This document shows, in pieces, positions 41,194 through 52,624 of a DNA stretch of 64,000 nt. Position numbers and translations under genes: made by a program. The notes beneath the pieces were generated by a model. That model made no database searches and was not told where the DNA came from. It worked only from the letters and a program-made list of their open reading frames with translations. The stretch comes from Dryococelus australis (lineage: Eukaryota > Arthropoda > Insecta > Phasmatodea > Phasmatidae). The DNA lies in assembly GCA_029891345.1 (NCBI GenBank), contig CM057009.1, positions 214,083,120 through 214,147,119 of the forward strand, in the 5' to 3' direction. Within the stretch, counting starts at the first letter, position 1; each line of letters opens with the position of its first letter.

Positions 41194-41520
41194 TGTTAAT
41201 GTTGTTGTTTTCTTTACGTCGCTTCCCTAGTTCCATACCTCTTGATTATGGGAAGAACAGTATGTCAATGGCATCACTGGTAACACAAGGAGTTTACACA
41301 GATCTACTAGGGGTACAAATGCACGTGCTGCACTAAGCCTATCAGGATTCGTGCTGATTCTGTCTTTGAGCGGATTAATTGTGTGGGGTTATCATTGAAT
41401 GACTATTCTGGTCATTACCTTATCCTCTTTCAGTGTGACTCAAAAATTCTACCTAGGACTGCCCGTGCAGTCCAACTACCACAGGCAGGATGAGGCCCTA
41501 GATGTGAATCTATGATTACT
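41194..41520 (+). mobile_element. Gypsy LTR, 5' part (fragment)
   Basis: Aligns with the first ~300 bases of the complete LTR at 57135-57906. Shared points are the tgtta start, cttccctagtt against tttccctgtcc, cactggtaac, a tacaaa(g)gggt-like stretch, ttgagcggatt against ttgagcagatt, and tctggtcattacc against tctggtcatcacc. The homology stops near 41520, and the remaining LTR portion appears at 48600. This suggests one LTR split by a later insertion. Confidence 0.65.
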
Positions 41521-43089
41521 CAGATGTGCTTGAAATAAGAGCAAGTTAAAGAATATTGGCTGAGCACAAGGTTCCTGGGTTCCTCACAATATGTAAAATA
41601 AACATGTTAACAAAAAAAGTACTAAGAGGGTGCAAGTTAGAACACAAAATAGATTAGCTTCAGTTGAAGTAATTTTATGTAAATTTGACATTTTAACAGC
41701 TCACATTACACACATGTAGAACAACTAGAATGAGGAAATAATATGAACAAATATCTTTTACATATTTAACATATTCTTGTAAAAATATATTATTATTTAA
41801 ATTAAATTTTAACATAATTAGTTATTTATTTTGATCAGCGAGGCCGCAGAATATATACATTTTTAAAAGAAAAGATTATAGAAAATTTTTACACCTCAGC
41901 CCATTTTAGGATATCTGGTAAGTAAAAGTAGTTGCCATAAATGTGCCATGCACATGCATGATGGATAATATCAATTAAGTTTGCCGGATCATATCTGTCA
42001 GGTTTGCTAGTCCACTGGAGAAACTGGCAAAATCCCAGAACAGAAAGTTGTATGGGCTTTCCACTTATAACTATGGAGAGATTGAAAAGACCATCATTGT
42101 GCAGTGTAATTAACACAGAACGTAGCAAAACTATATTTGAATAAATGTTTATTTTAAAAACATATATTATTTTAATAATTATACTTAAAAAAAGAATTAT
42201 TCTTACTATTAATTATGACAATGCAGCCTTGGATTTCTAGGTACTAAAGCTTTACCTTAAAAAAAAGAATGAAACTTACAAATGGTAAGGAATCAGTATA
42301 ATTATTACTAGGTATCTGCTTACATAGGTTTTTCAGTTTGAGTCGAGCTCATGTGAGTTTGCAAAAGCTCAAGAGTTCAAGTCGAATTTGAGGGTTTTTT
42401 TTTTCCAGAGTGTACTTAACATAAATCCATTGTTACCAAATAGTTATTTATTAAATTATGTATGTTCACTCTAAACTCTAATTCACTGATTTCATGTACA
42501 TAAAGCAATTAAATAAACATACAGACATAAAGACGTCATATGGAAAGTCTATCATGCAGAAAGATCAGTTGTTTTGTGTGATGGGAGATACTATTCCTAG
42601 GAGTAGGCAAAGCTGTAAATTTCTTTTAAAGAAAATTTTTAAAAAAATTTAATAAATATTTGCAAATTCGAATTGAATATTGAATCAAAAGATGTTGATA
42701 AGTACACATTGCACCAATAATATATTTTTTTTTAATTTCATATGTAATTACATACATTTTTACAATCTATGTAAAAGGCAGATAAAAAAGAAGTTTTTCA
42801 GTGATTTACAAAAAACTTTATCATAGTTTTTTAGTATATAATCACACATATTGCCTTTCATGCTTAATAAATATAAATAACATACAGAAAATTAATCCAG
42901 GATTATGGAATATTTAAAGGTATATTATAAAGGACTCAAATCATTTTCCATCACATCAGCACATTCCTTGACTTAAATGCAAGATAATACTAAATAATAA
43001 ACTAAAAATAATTTCAGCAAATTGTGAAACACGAAAAACTGGGACACAATAATTGATAGCAGTGCTCATGTTTTTATATCCCAATTGTT
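41521..43089. other. AT-rich DNA, no feature seen
   Basis: No recognisable coding. The frame at 41889-42128 (minus) has no known domain. It could be the flank of the hAT element that follows. Confidence 0.45.
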
Positions 43090-44440
43090 ATTTTTTTTGT
43101 ACATTTATTTAAATTGTCTAGGAAAAAAGATAGTTCTTGCACATGTTGAGCAGTCAAGGAATTATAGTATGCTGTCATCACATTTCCATAAGATGAAAAT
43201 ACTCTTTCACTAGAAACACTTGTGGTAGGAATGCCTAGATATTTCATGGCAACTTTAGATAGTTTAGGATATTGCCCTCTTCTTTCAACAACAGGTAAGT
43301 ATTTCTGTTCTGTCTGTGGGTATTCTTGTTTCTTTGAGATAACACTTTACCCCATTAATTTTTCATGATGGTTCATTTGGAATCTGATTAAATGCTGACC
43401 ACAAACAAAATCTTGTACTCGGTTTCATTTCCTCAGCAGATACATTGGTTTCGGATCCATTTGGGCATTTTACTTTGCAGTGAATGTGCGAAACACTGTC
43501 GTGAAATAAATAACCCAGCAGCTGCACGGAAATTAGCTGCATTGTCCGTGATGCAATATATGGGTACGCTCTGATCAAGATTGACACGCCATTCAGCAAT
43601 ACCATCCTGCAAGATTTTCTTTGTTTTCAACAGTGTGAGCATCATTGAGTAACAGTGTGTTAATAGTAAAATACACACACTCGGAATTTGGTCTAAGGTA
43701 ATGATATGTCAGGCTAATATAGCAATGATGTGCTTGTGAGGTCCATGCATCAGTAGTTAGTGACAAAGAGGTAACCTAAGGAAGATCAGAATTTAATTGA
43801 TTTTCCAGCTAGTCCTTGATCTCAGCCTACAGTGCAGGTAGGTGGTTTCTTGAAAATGCATTCCGACTGGGAAGTCTGTAGTTGGGAATGGCCTGTTTAA
43901 TTAAATTAAGCAAGTCTTAGTGTTCTACAAACGCGTAGGGTAACACATTTATCACCTTGGCAACTGGCTTTGTTATTTTCTTGGCTGTTGGAGTGTTGGG
44001 GTCCATTTGCAAATATCTCTCGGAGACAACTGATGCCCTGCTCCTTTTTTTTACAGTGCCGGGAACAGGTTTTTCGTAACTCTGCAGTTCACTAAACTGC
44101 GCAGGATGACCGGTACCATGGTGGTGTAGTTGTTAGACTGTTCGCCTCCCACCAAGGCGAACCAGATTCAATACCCAGCTGGTTCACTCCGATTTTCGCA
44201 AGTGGGAATCATGTCGGGCAATGCCTTTTGGTCAGCAGGTTTTCTCTGAGATCTCCTGTTTCCCCCGCCCTTTCATCACAGCAGGGCTCCATATTCATAT
44301 CTCTCTTCACCCTCATCAGCGCTCAAGACCTCGCTGTTAAGAGCCACCCAAATCTCTTCACTTCACTTCACATGATGATGTTTCAGATGATTTTGAAGGG
44401 TTGTAGTAGTATCTGAAACAATGAAAGGATAATAAAATAT
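43090..44440 (-). pseudogene. hAT (ZBED-type) transposase remnant 1, split by a SINE
   Basis: Minus-strand transposase in pieces. The N-terminal BED zinc-finger end is DTTTTLQNHLKHHH (about 44375-44425). After the inserted SINE come ELQSYEKPVPGTVKK, PTAKKITKPVAKVINVLPY and the catalytic-core start SLTTDAWTSQAHHCYISLTY (about 43700-43800). Then ITDNAANFRAAAGLF with QCFAHSLQ follows, and the C-terminal dimerisation domain reads LSKVAMKYLGIPTTSVSSER (about 43180-43260). hAT transposases excise and insert DNA elements. Stops and frameshifts make this copy inactive. Confidence 0.85.
44108..44371 (+). mobile_element. tRNA-derived SINE, copy 3, inside the hAT gene
   Basis: The A box is tggtgtagttgttagactg and the B-box-like word is agattcaatacc. 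The body is ggttttctctgagatctcc and the end is gttaagagccacccaaatc with a cttcacttcac tail. It is flanked by ggatgac at the left and catgatgatg at the right, which fits duplication of a gatgatg target. Removing it rejoins the hAT sequence after its His-rich BED end. Confidence 0.85.
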
Positions 44441-45600
44441 AGTTAGTTTTACAAAATTAAATATGTTAAAACTGAGAAAATTTGTATTTGTAAAGGTACC
44501 TGTTGGAATTTTAGATATTTTAGCATTTTACTTCATTACCACTAGTGCTTTTAATTCAAAATGACCAAATAGCATTTTTTTTTTTTTTGCAGGTGGTCTG
44601 ATATATAAACTTGAAGTACTTGGTTTCATTAGGATGCTTTAAAAACTGCCAAAATGGTTATTTTAGCACATCTGCTAAAACATAATTGCAACACAATTTT
44701 TTCTATGGTTCGTTCAATGAAAGAATCCTATGCAAAATGCACGTGGCCTTGGAAACTAATCATGTACAGTGAGAAATATACTATTCATCTCCAAAAACAA
44801 ATATTATGCCTTAAAATAAACATGACAGCGAAATCCTAAAAAAAAAATCCTAGGATTTAAAGACAAGAAAAACTTGCAAAAGCTTAAATAGTACGAACAC
44901 ACAACAGCGGTGCACCCACGATGCCGAGACCCAAAAATCTGAACCATGGTGGCTACAGAAGAACTTGATCAATGAGACGGTTCACCCTTTGGAATGGATT
45001 ATATTACCGCAACTTTGGATGTGGTTGCAAGACAGCCATGATTTTACAGAGAAAAGTGACAGCATAATTGCGTATCTAAACAATTTGATTCAACATAATA
45101 TGGTTGTATTATGTTGTGTACATATATATTGTTACATGACTCAAGATAATGTTGTGGACTGTCAAGTTTATTTAAATTTTGTTTGGTCTCCATCTTTGTC
45201 TTCTACAAATATGCACTGCAACTGTTCCATTCCTTTATTACTGCTGTGTTATTCAGTCAACCAAAAACTGTTCGTTTTATGGGTATTCCGAGGCCACTCA
45301 GAATGGCCTGAAGTGAAAAGTAATTATTAACGATTTCCAGTTTCCAGATTTTTAATTACATTACTGATATTTGAATCGCAGTGGGTACAATTTCACAGCA
45401 GTTAAGTTTGTAAAACTTGCAGTTTAATCTCATATTTATCACACCGTAATGCATTACAGCGCTGTTGGACCAATTAAAATCTGTAATGCCGAATGAAGTT
45501 TGGGAAGATAATGAAAATGTTTCGTAATATAAAAAGGTTTTTCTCCCCCTGTTATTCGGTTTTGCTATCTTGTGAGTAAAATTAGACACTTCAATTATAT
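44441..45600. other. Sequence between two hAT remnants, unassigned
   Basis: Contains a 121-codon + frame (44965-45330) with no recognisable domain and no hAT similarity that I can see. It probably includes the 5' part of hAT remnant 1 and the 3' flank of remnant 2. Confidence 0.4.
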
Positions 45601-45682
45601 TGCATTAAAATGCAGTTTGGACTAATTTGTGGCCATGTATTTGCATTAAAATGCAGTTTGGACTAATTTGTGGCCATGTGTT
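45601..45682 (+). repeat. Two-unit perfect tandem repeat, period 41
   Basis: tgcattaaaatgcagtttgg and the 20 bases after it recur 41 bases downstream with one difference near the end. This is a recent duplication. Confidence 0.9.
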
Positions 45683-45739
45683 TTATGTTTTCATGATTCA
45701 TTAGCCATGTGTGTGGCATATGTCATATAAAAACTTTGA

Positions 45740-47305
45740 CATTGATGTTACTAAACCCACACCAACTTTTGTTTTTTGGGCAAATATTCAAATTCAAATT
45801 TTTTATGCTTTGCCCACCCCTAGATATATTCCCTGCTGTGGAAAAAAGTTTTTCTCTTGCTACCTGAGTGCCAGGTATTGAAAGGTAATGCCTCACTACT
45901 GGTGCCAAGAGTTGAGATGCTGCCAATTTACATTTTACCAACTGTAAAAATTTTGTGCTCTTGGTATATTTTGTTCAAGATATGTGTGCAGTTTTCTTTC
46001 ATAAATATTACGTCTTTCTGCAAATAACTTATAAAGATTTGTGTTAAGTAAGAAAATTTATTCTAAAAGAAAATATTAATCACTGTAATCGAAATTCATT
46101 TCTTTTTCCTAAATTTAGGTTGGTTTTTCTGTAGGATCATAGATCACAGTTATTATTACTTAATAAGTAACTCATACATGTACATTGCAAAGTGGTTGAA
46201 TTGTTGCTACATGCTGTATCAAAAGCTGACCATAGCCTTGCATGATGTGAAGATTCATTCTTAGGAATCACATCTTGAAACAAACAAGTTGGCATCTCCC
46301 TGTAACTTATTTCTGCCTCATTCTTCATTTCTTGAATACTGCTGTGTTCTCTTAAATTGTCATGCTCATCAAGGGGTATGCATATGAATCATGGATCTAA
46401 AATCATTGCTATATGATCAATTCTGCTGTCACAATATGCAGGGATTCTGGACAAGAAAGCATTTTTCAGGCTTTCTGTAAATAGAATTGCTGTTCCCTGT
46501 TAATAAGCTACAACAAGCTGTTCAAAAATATTTTCAAAACTATGAAGAATTGACCATTTTATTGACAGTGTTGGATAACTATCGCGCATTTCTTTAGTAA
46601 CATGATGTATAGGTTCAAGAACATGAACTATACCTTCATCAAGTTTCCACTCAATTGCATTTAGAGTGTCCTTTCCACTTTGTGATAGTACTGCACTAGC
46701 TGGTTCGTTTTGCTGCACCAATCTTTCCAACATTATGAACTCCCTATTCCAATGAGTGTCTACCATTTGTAACAGTCTGTTTCGTGGGTAACCAAGTTGT
46801 TTAAGATGCAAAGCTTCCCTGGAATGGGTGCTGTGGCTAAAATGAGACACAATACTCCGAGCACTTGCTAACACATTACGAACATCAGACTCTTTCTTGG
46901 CATCATTCACTATTAGTTGTAATGTATGTGCAAAACAAGTAGCATGCTTGAAAGTTGTTTGGGTAAGTGCACTGGTATAATTCCTTGCATTGTATGGAAC
47001 CACATATATTGGAACAGTAGTTTGTGGCAAAAACCATTTTTCAATTAGAGAAGCGAGAGTGATTTTTATCCAGTCAGCTGTACGGCTACCAGGGAAATGA
47101 TGTGTATACAGAGTGAGAGTGAGCGCACGTTTTTTTTTTTTTTTTTTTTGTGGCAAGTGAGAGAAATGTAACTGTGCATAGCTACTGAAGTCCACATATT
47201 TCTTGCCTGACTACATTTACCTCTTGTTTGTGTAATGCAGGAATTACATTTCGTGAAAAAGTGGTTACACACAGTACCTAATATTGTGGTTCCAATACAT
47301 GACAC
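45740..47305 (-). pseudogene. hAT (ZBED-type) transposase remnant 2, long open core
   Basis: Minus-strand hAT transposase. A core start MWTSVAMHSYISLTCH (about 47165-47215) is interrupted by a poly-T tract (47131-47152, read as Lys). The frame then stays open for most of 231 codons (46500-47195): FPGSRTADWIKITLASLI, NARNYTSAL, CFAHTLQLIVNDA and DTHWNREFIMLERLVQQ (the hAT RW block, with Arg to His). A fragment at 46137-46328 links to the C-terminal dimerisation domain VVRHYLSIPGTQVAREKLFS at 45800-45900. It is less decayed than the Gypsy copy around it, but it is still broken. Confidence 0.88.
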
Positions 47306-48599
47306 AACTCTTTAGAGCCCCTGTCTTAGACTACTGTATATGACGGGTAATCATCGTGACAACTGCTGCAGTTATTCATTTGGCTGATGGTGAGTCATGT
47401 TCAAATTTAGTTTTTTTGTTTATATATGTTCACAACTACATTTGCTTCTTACTGCTGTCTACAGGTTTCTAATTCTTAGTTGAAGATACCAAATTAATAC
47501 TTTTAAGTTTCTTGAACCCTTACAGATCTTTTGGATGTTAACCCAAATGCCGAATGAGGTTTGTTGTGGAACCTGCTGGCGTCTTCAGTGTTTCTGAGCA
47601 TTTATTGCATTTCACATATGATTTATCTTCTTTCAAAAAAAAATCCAAAGTTGGTATTTTTATTGTTTCCTCACTCATTTTAATTTTATTTGACTGTGTT
47701 ACTTTAATTTACATTACAGTCGAATGTTACTTTCTCAACATGTATTAACTTCATAAAAGTTTGTAAGTGTACAGCTTACCATGGGCAAAATTAAATTCCT
47801 GCAAGTTGGCAGACAAAATATTTGTATCTAAATCAGTTGTGTTCCATTTCACGCACAAGTGAAATACTTTAAGAATTAATTCGTACTCACGATGTCAAAA
47901 TCGTAATGTGCTAGAATAACTGTGTATAGATTTTGCGCCTATTTGAATACGTATTTATAAAACAACACCTAACCTCTAAAAGTGCTGTTTTTTCTTGAGA
48001 ATCTGTTTGCCATTTTTAGCTTACACCACACAAGAGCAACATGATTTTACAACCAAAAATTATAAAAGAGTTGAATTTCATTCAATGTGACGATAGTGCT
48101 CAAAGCATTTAGCCCTTCCTTTACATTGCAGCAGCATATGTTTACATACTCATTGAGTCTAACTATCTTTGGATACTCTGCCCCTGCCATGTTTGTTTTA
48201 TTTACATTCACGCGCGTGCTATTGTAAGTAAAAACAAAAAAGTCACATATTCATTCGTGCTTCCTGGGATCAACAAAAATAATTTGTGGGTGGAAATTGG
48301 CATTATTTATTGAAGATTCTATTATACACGTATTAAAAAAGTGAATTCATATTTGCATGTTGGTTTATATTGTGAACAGTAGAATACCTCATTTTTTGTA
48401 ACTAGGTGCAAGTGAAAAAACTCAATTCTTTCAAACTTTTGAAAATTTAGATTCTGAGTTCCAGTTTTAAATAAAAGTTCGACTTGACTCAAAATTAAAG
48501 TACTCACAGATGCCTACTTATTACCAGACAAGGCATGCCAAAAATTAAAACGGCACAGATAGGACCCAATGGATCATACAGATAGGTCTACATAAGCGT
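47306..48599. other. AT-rich DNA, no feature seen
   Basis: No domain or repeat recognised. Probably the N-terminal side of hAT remnant 2 plus unassigned sequence. Confidence 0.45.
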
Positions 48600-49045
48600 G
48601 GTGGGCCTCCAAGTTAACAGTCAAGAATCTGGGGACTGGTACGGCCTTAAGCGCCAGGTTTGGGGAGCAAGAGGGAAGTCTGTGTGTGGACTGCGATCAT
48701 CATACAATGTAGAGTGAGACAGACATGCATGCTTATTGAAATGGATGTGTGAGTGACAAACATTTGGAATGATAGCAATAGACAGACTGAATATGTGTAA
48801 ATAATGAGTTAATCAATATAGAGAAAGTGATAAGGACTTTAATTAGAGTTGCTATAGACATAAAATATTGCACTCGCTGAACATAACAAAAGTAATAGTG
48901 GAGATAAGTAGTTTCATTTTGTAAATAACATCTGTGCGAATATTTATAGCATTATAAATAAATTAAAAATCAAATTTGGTTCTTTTATTTTTATTAAGAC
49001 CTCCATCCTTCACAAGCTTGGAGATAGCCTTAGCATCTTGTAATA
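48600..49045 (+). mobile_element. Gypsy LTR, 3' part (5' LTR of the internal region)
   Basis: Matches 57435-57906 of the complete LTR: ctggggactgg, ccttaagcgccaggt, tttggaatgatag, atgtgtaaataat, aagtgataaggactttaatt and the polyadenylation-like tail ttcttttatttttattaaga. It ends near 49045 (cttgtaata against ctggtaaca). Gypsy coding sequence follows on the same strand. Confidence 0.75.
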
Positions 49046-52000
49046 ATAGTGTCAGAATTGGAATGGAGGCATTTAATTGTAAGTTAAGTTAGAAAATAGG
49101 TTATTAAATAATGATATTGATAAAAATTAATTGTAATATCTGTAAGCCAAAAAATTAAGACTGGTTTATACAACTATCACAGTAAATGATAACAAGAAAA
49201 ATATCTGCAGAACTGGAAGCACTATGCACGTTAATTGAGGTATAAGTAGTCAAGTGAGTACAAGTGTAAATAGCTTGATAGAAGATGTAAATAATAAAAT
49301 AGGTAGTGTGAATGACAGTGTAAAAAAAAAAACAGCTTTAAGGAGAATATAAATAGCTAACTTACTAATATAAGTTATTTAGTAGATAGAAAATAGAAAC
49401 AGTAAATGGAAATAGGCAAATAGAAAGCATTAGCGAGTGTGTGAATATGAGAATTGACTGTTTGGACAAGAAAATTTACAGTGTAAACAAAAAGATGGAC
49501 AGCGTCAAGAATGAAATGAAACAGAAAATTAATGCATTATAGAAAGAATGAGAAGAATTTATACAGCAGCAGAATTCCACTATCACTGCACCTGCAGCCA
49601 AGATAAGTAGGGAAGAAGTGTAAGTCATAACCAAAAAAGTAATCTTGTAGGGTGGATAGCATCTTGGCAGCATTATTGGTGTTGCACAGCCAAGAGTGGG
49701 AAAAGGGGACCCAATTAATCCCACCCCGTACAATGGTGAGACTCTTGGCGGGAGTACCAACACCAGATATAAATAATCACTACACTGAATGGCTGGTCAA
49801 ATGAACAGCAGGCTTGCTACGTGGCAACTGTACTGAGATTACCTCCACTTATCATGCTCTTTTAAAGTGACATCAATTGGAGTACCCCACACTGGTGTTT
49901 GTCTTGGAGCTACGTTTCGGTGACTGATACCTCTGACATACCCACCATGCTCAATTGCAAATCCATACCCAGCGACAAGGTAAGACACTATAGGAGCTAT
50001 TGCAGGACATTGTTTGCCTGTGTCATCCCAAACCATGCAGGATGCCTTGGGCCGGGCACTGGAGGGGGAGTCGGCAAGACAGGTATCAGCACCCCAACAT
50101 CCAGTGTGGACAGTGATTCTTAGTGAAGCAGACACTGAAGGAGTGCAGACAAATATGAGGGATATTGCTTCCAGAGTCTGTGCTGAAGAGCTTTGCTGTC
50201 CCCACCCCCACTTAAATGTACTAAGTGTTAGTCATGGTGACAGCCAGGACACCTAAGAGTCTATTGTCCACAACAGCAGCAGTGAGAAAGTAGGCAGCAA
50301 GAGGCAGGTGAGAAAACAATAAATTTGAAAAGCTTATAAACACCAATCTTGGGGGGTGAATGTCTGTAACTACTGAAAGGAAGGCCCCAATGTTATTACT
50401 GATACTTTCTGTGAAACAGGATTTGGATGTCATATTGTTGGAGGGGAGCCTGAATGATGTTCCTTGTTAGATGGTTGTCGACACTGGGGCAACCATGACA
50501 GTAGTAAAGCCAAACAACTTCAGACCTTCTCCTGAGTGATCGTCTGATGACAGTATGGAGTAATTCTATTTGACTGCAGTAACGTGCTACACTACACCAG
50601 CGAGTGGCAGGAGATGGGACAACTTTAAAATTTGGTGATCTTAGCTTAGAACACTATATTTACATAGCAAAAATAGAGGCTGAATGACTTTTGGGGGTCA
50701 TTGTACTACATAAGGCTGGGGTGCAATACTGATACTTGGTGTGCTATGAGTAGAGAGTACCAAGTTGGTGGTATGTATGTGACAGAATTTTTCCTTGTCA
50801 CTGAGCTGCCCAATAGTCTGTTGTCAACCCACTGTGCTAGCAGCTTGTAGTGGAATTGTTATTACAGGCAGATGTTGAGGAAAATTTATCAGATGTTTGC
50901 ATCTAATTCAGCCAGCATAGAAAGGTGTCATTCTGCCAGGCAGTTTTATTGTAGCAAGAGCTTTGGTCTGCTCAAACTCTGACAGTTTTCCTGTTAGAAT
51001 AAATTATTTGCTGAATAGTGTTGTTAATTTTTAGAAGGGGGCCATGATAGAGGTTTGCGAGCAGGTCACACAGGTTCTTCCATGTTCCAATGGCTTCTAG
51101 AGTAGAACAAAACAGGAGAAGGTTGTTTTTTAATTACTGCAGAGAAATAATAATGCCATCTCCTCTGGACCAAATTACCCTGGAAGGACTAATGTGACAT
51201 GCCACCACCACATTAATACAGGAGATGCCAGGCCCATAAAGCAGCCACCAAGATGACTGCCGTTAGCATTGTATGAGGCAGTTTAGGGGATTCTGAAGGA
51301 AATGTAGGAGTTACACATGATGGAACCATCAGTTAGTCCATGGTATTCCACAACTGGACTAAAGGAGAAATATGGCTCTCTGAAGTTTTCTGTTGTTAAC
51401 ACCAGCTTAATAATATGACAAAGAAAGACTTATCCACTTCCAAGGATAGATTATACACTGAACTGCCTAGCAGTTTCACAGTGGTTTTCTACTTTGGACA
51501 TGAAGAGTGGGCAGTGCCAGTGTGAGGTGGTCTCTGAGGACCAAAAAAGTACTGAATTTTGTGTCCAAGGGTAAGAAGGCTGGCAGTTTAAAGTTATGCC
51601 TTTTGTACTGTGCAATGCCCCTGCCACCTTCGAACTCCTCATTGAGTAGGCCCTACCCTTAGACATTTGCCAGGTTTATCTAGTAAGGACATTTGAAGAG
51701 CATCTACCACACTAAGACTCAATATTCCAGAAACTGGCAGCAGCCAACTTGAAACTAGTTCATAAGAAGTGCCACCTTTTCTAAAAGAAAATTAAATTTT
51801 ATGTAACATGTATTGTCTGCCTACAGAATTGAAACAGACCCGGAAAAGACCAAAGCAATAACAAATTGACCAACACCGACAGAACAGAAGTAAGGAGTTT
51901 TATCTGCTTATGTGCCTAGTATCATCATTGTGTATCAAGTTGGCTGCAGTCGCTAAGCCACTGCATAAACTGACTGAGGCCAAATGGAAATTTTTATTGA

Positions 52001-52420
52001 ACCTCTGTGTGTAAAGTTGCTTTTAGCAAGCTAAAGGAAATTCTAATATCTCCCCCATTCTGTGGATTCCCAAACGGTGAGGGCATGTTCATTCTGGATA
52101 CTTATGCTAGTGATGTAGGCATCAGGGGCCGTATTTACTTGGTCAGATTCAGGATGGAGGCTCTCCAATAGAGTACTTAAGTAAGGTACTGCACAAGCCT
52201 GAGAGAAATTACTGTGTTATATGCAGGGAGCTTCTGACTGTTGTGAAGGCAAATTCCACCCCTACCTTTATGGCAGACATTTTATCGTAACATCCAATCA
52301 TTATTCATTATGTGGGCTACTAAATTTCAAGGTTCTGTATCTTTAATGGGTCTCCTACATGGAGTTGTGAGGGTATTCATAAATATCAGCTAAATTATCC
52401 CTTTTTGCCTTTAGTGAGAA
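49046..52420 (+). pseudogene. Gypsy internal region: Gag remnant, protease, RT, RNase H
   Basis: Decayed Ty3/Gypsy Gag-Pol read across many stops. Gag is hardly recognisable (Lys-rich helix near 49480-49560). The protease keeps its catalytic motif, VVDTGATMTVV at 50475-50507, followed at about 50640-50730 by SLEHYIYIAKIEAE. Reverse transcriptase spans about 51225-52060, with YPLPRIDYTLNCLA and MPFVLCNAPATFELL. The catalytic Tyr-x-Asp-Asp block is deleted: CQVYL runs straight into RTFEEHL near 51690. RNase H (from about 52060) reads FILDTYASDVGI, with its first catalytic Asp changed to Tyr. The element cannot be active. Confidence 0.82.
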
Positions 52421-52624
52421 GAAGCTGGCTATCTGACAAAATTAGAAGCAATTTCCAACATGAGTACATCAGTCAAAGCATACTGGGCACAATAAAATTT
52501 TGTCTTTTCTGGAGAATACCACTCTTTACAGGAACTCTGATAGTAATGATGGGAAACACACATGCTTCTAAAATGCAAGTTTCCCGAAGTCTTAGGGTGG
52601 AAGTCATAGTGAGCATATGAGCAA

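Noticed and set aside
44965..45330. A 121-codon + strand frame between the hAT remnants
   Set aside because: No domain, no splice context and no similarity that I recognise; kept only as unassigned sequence.
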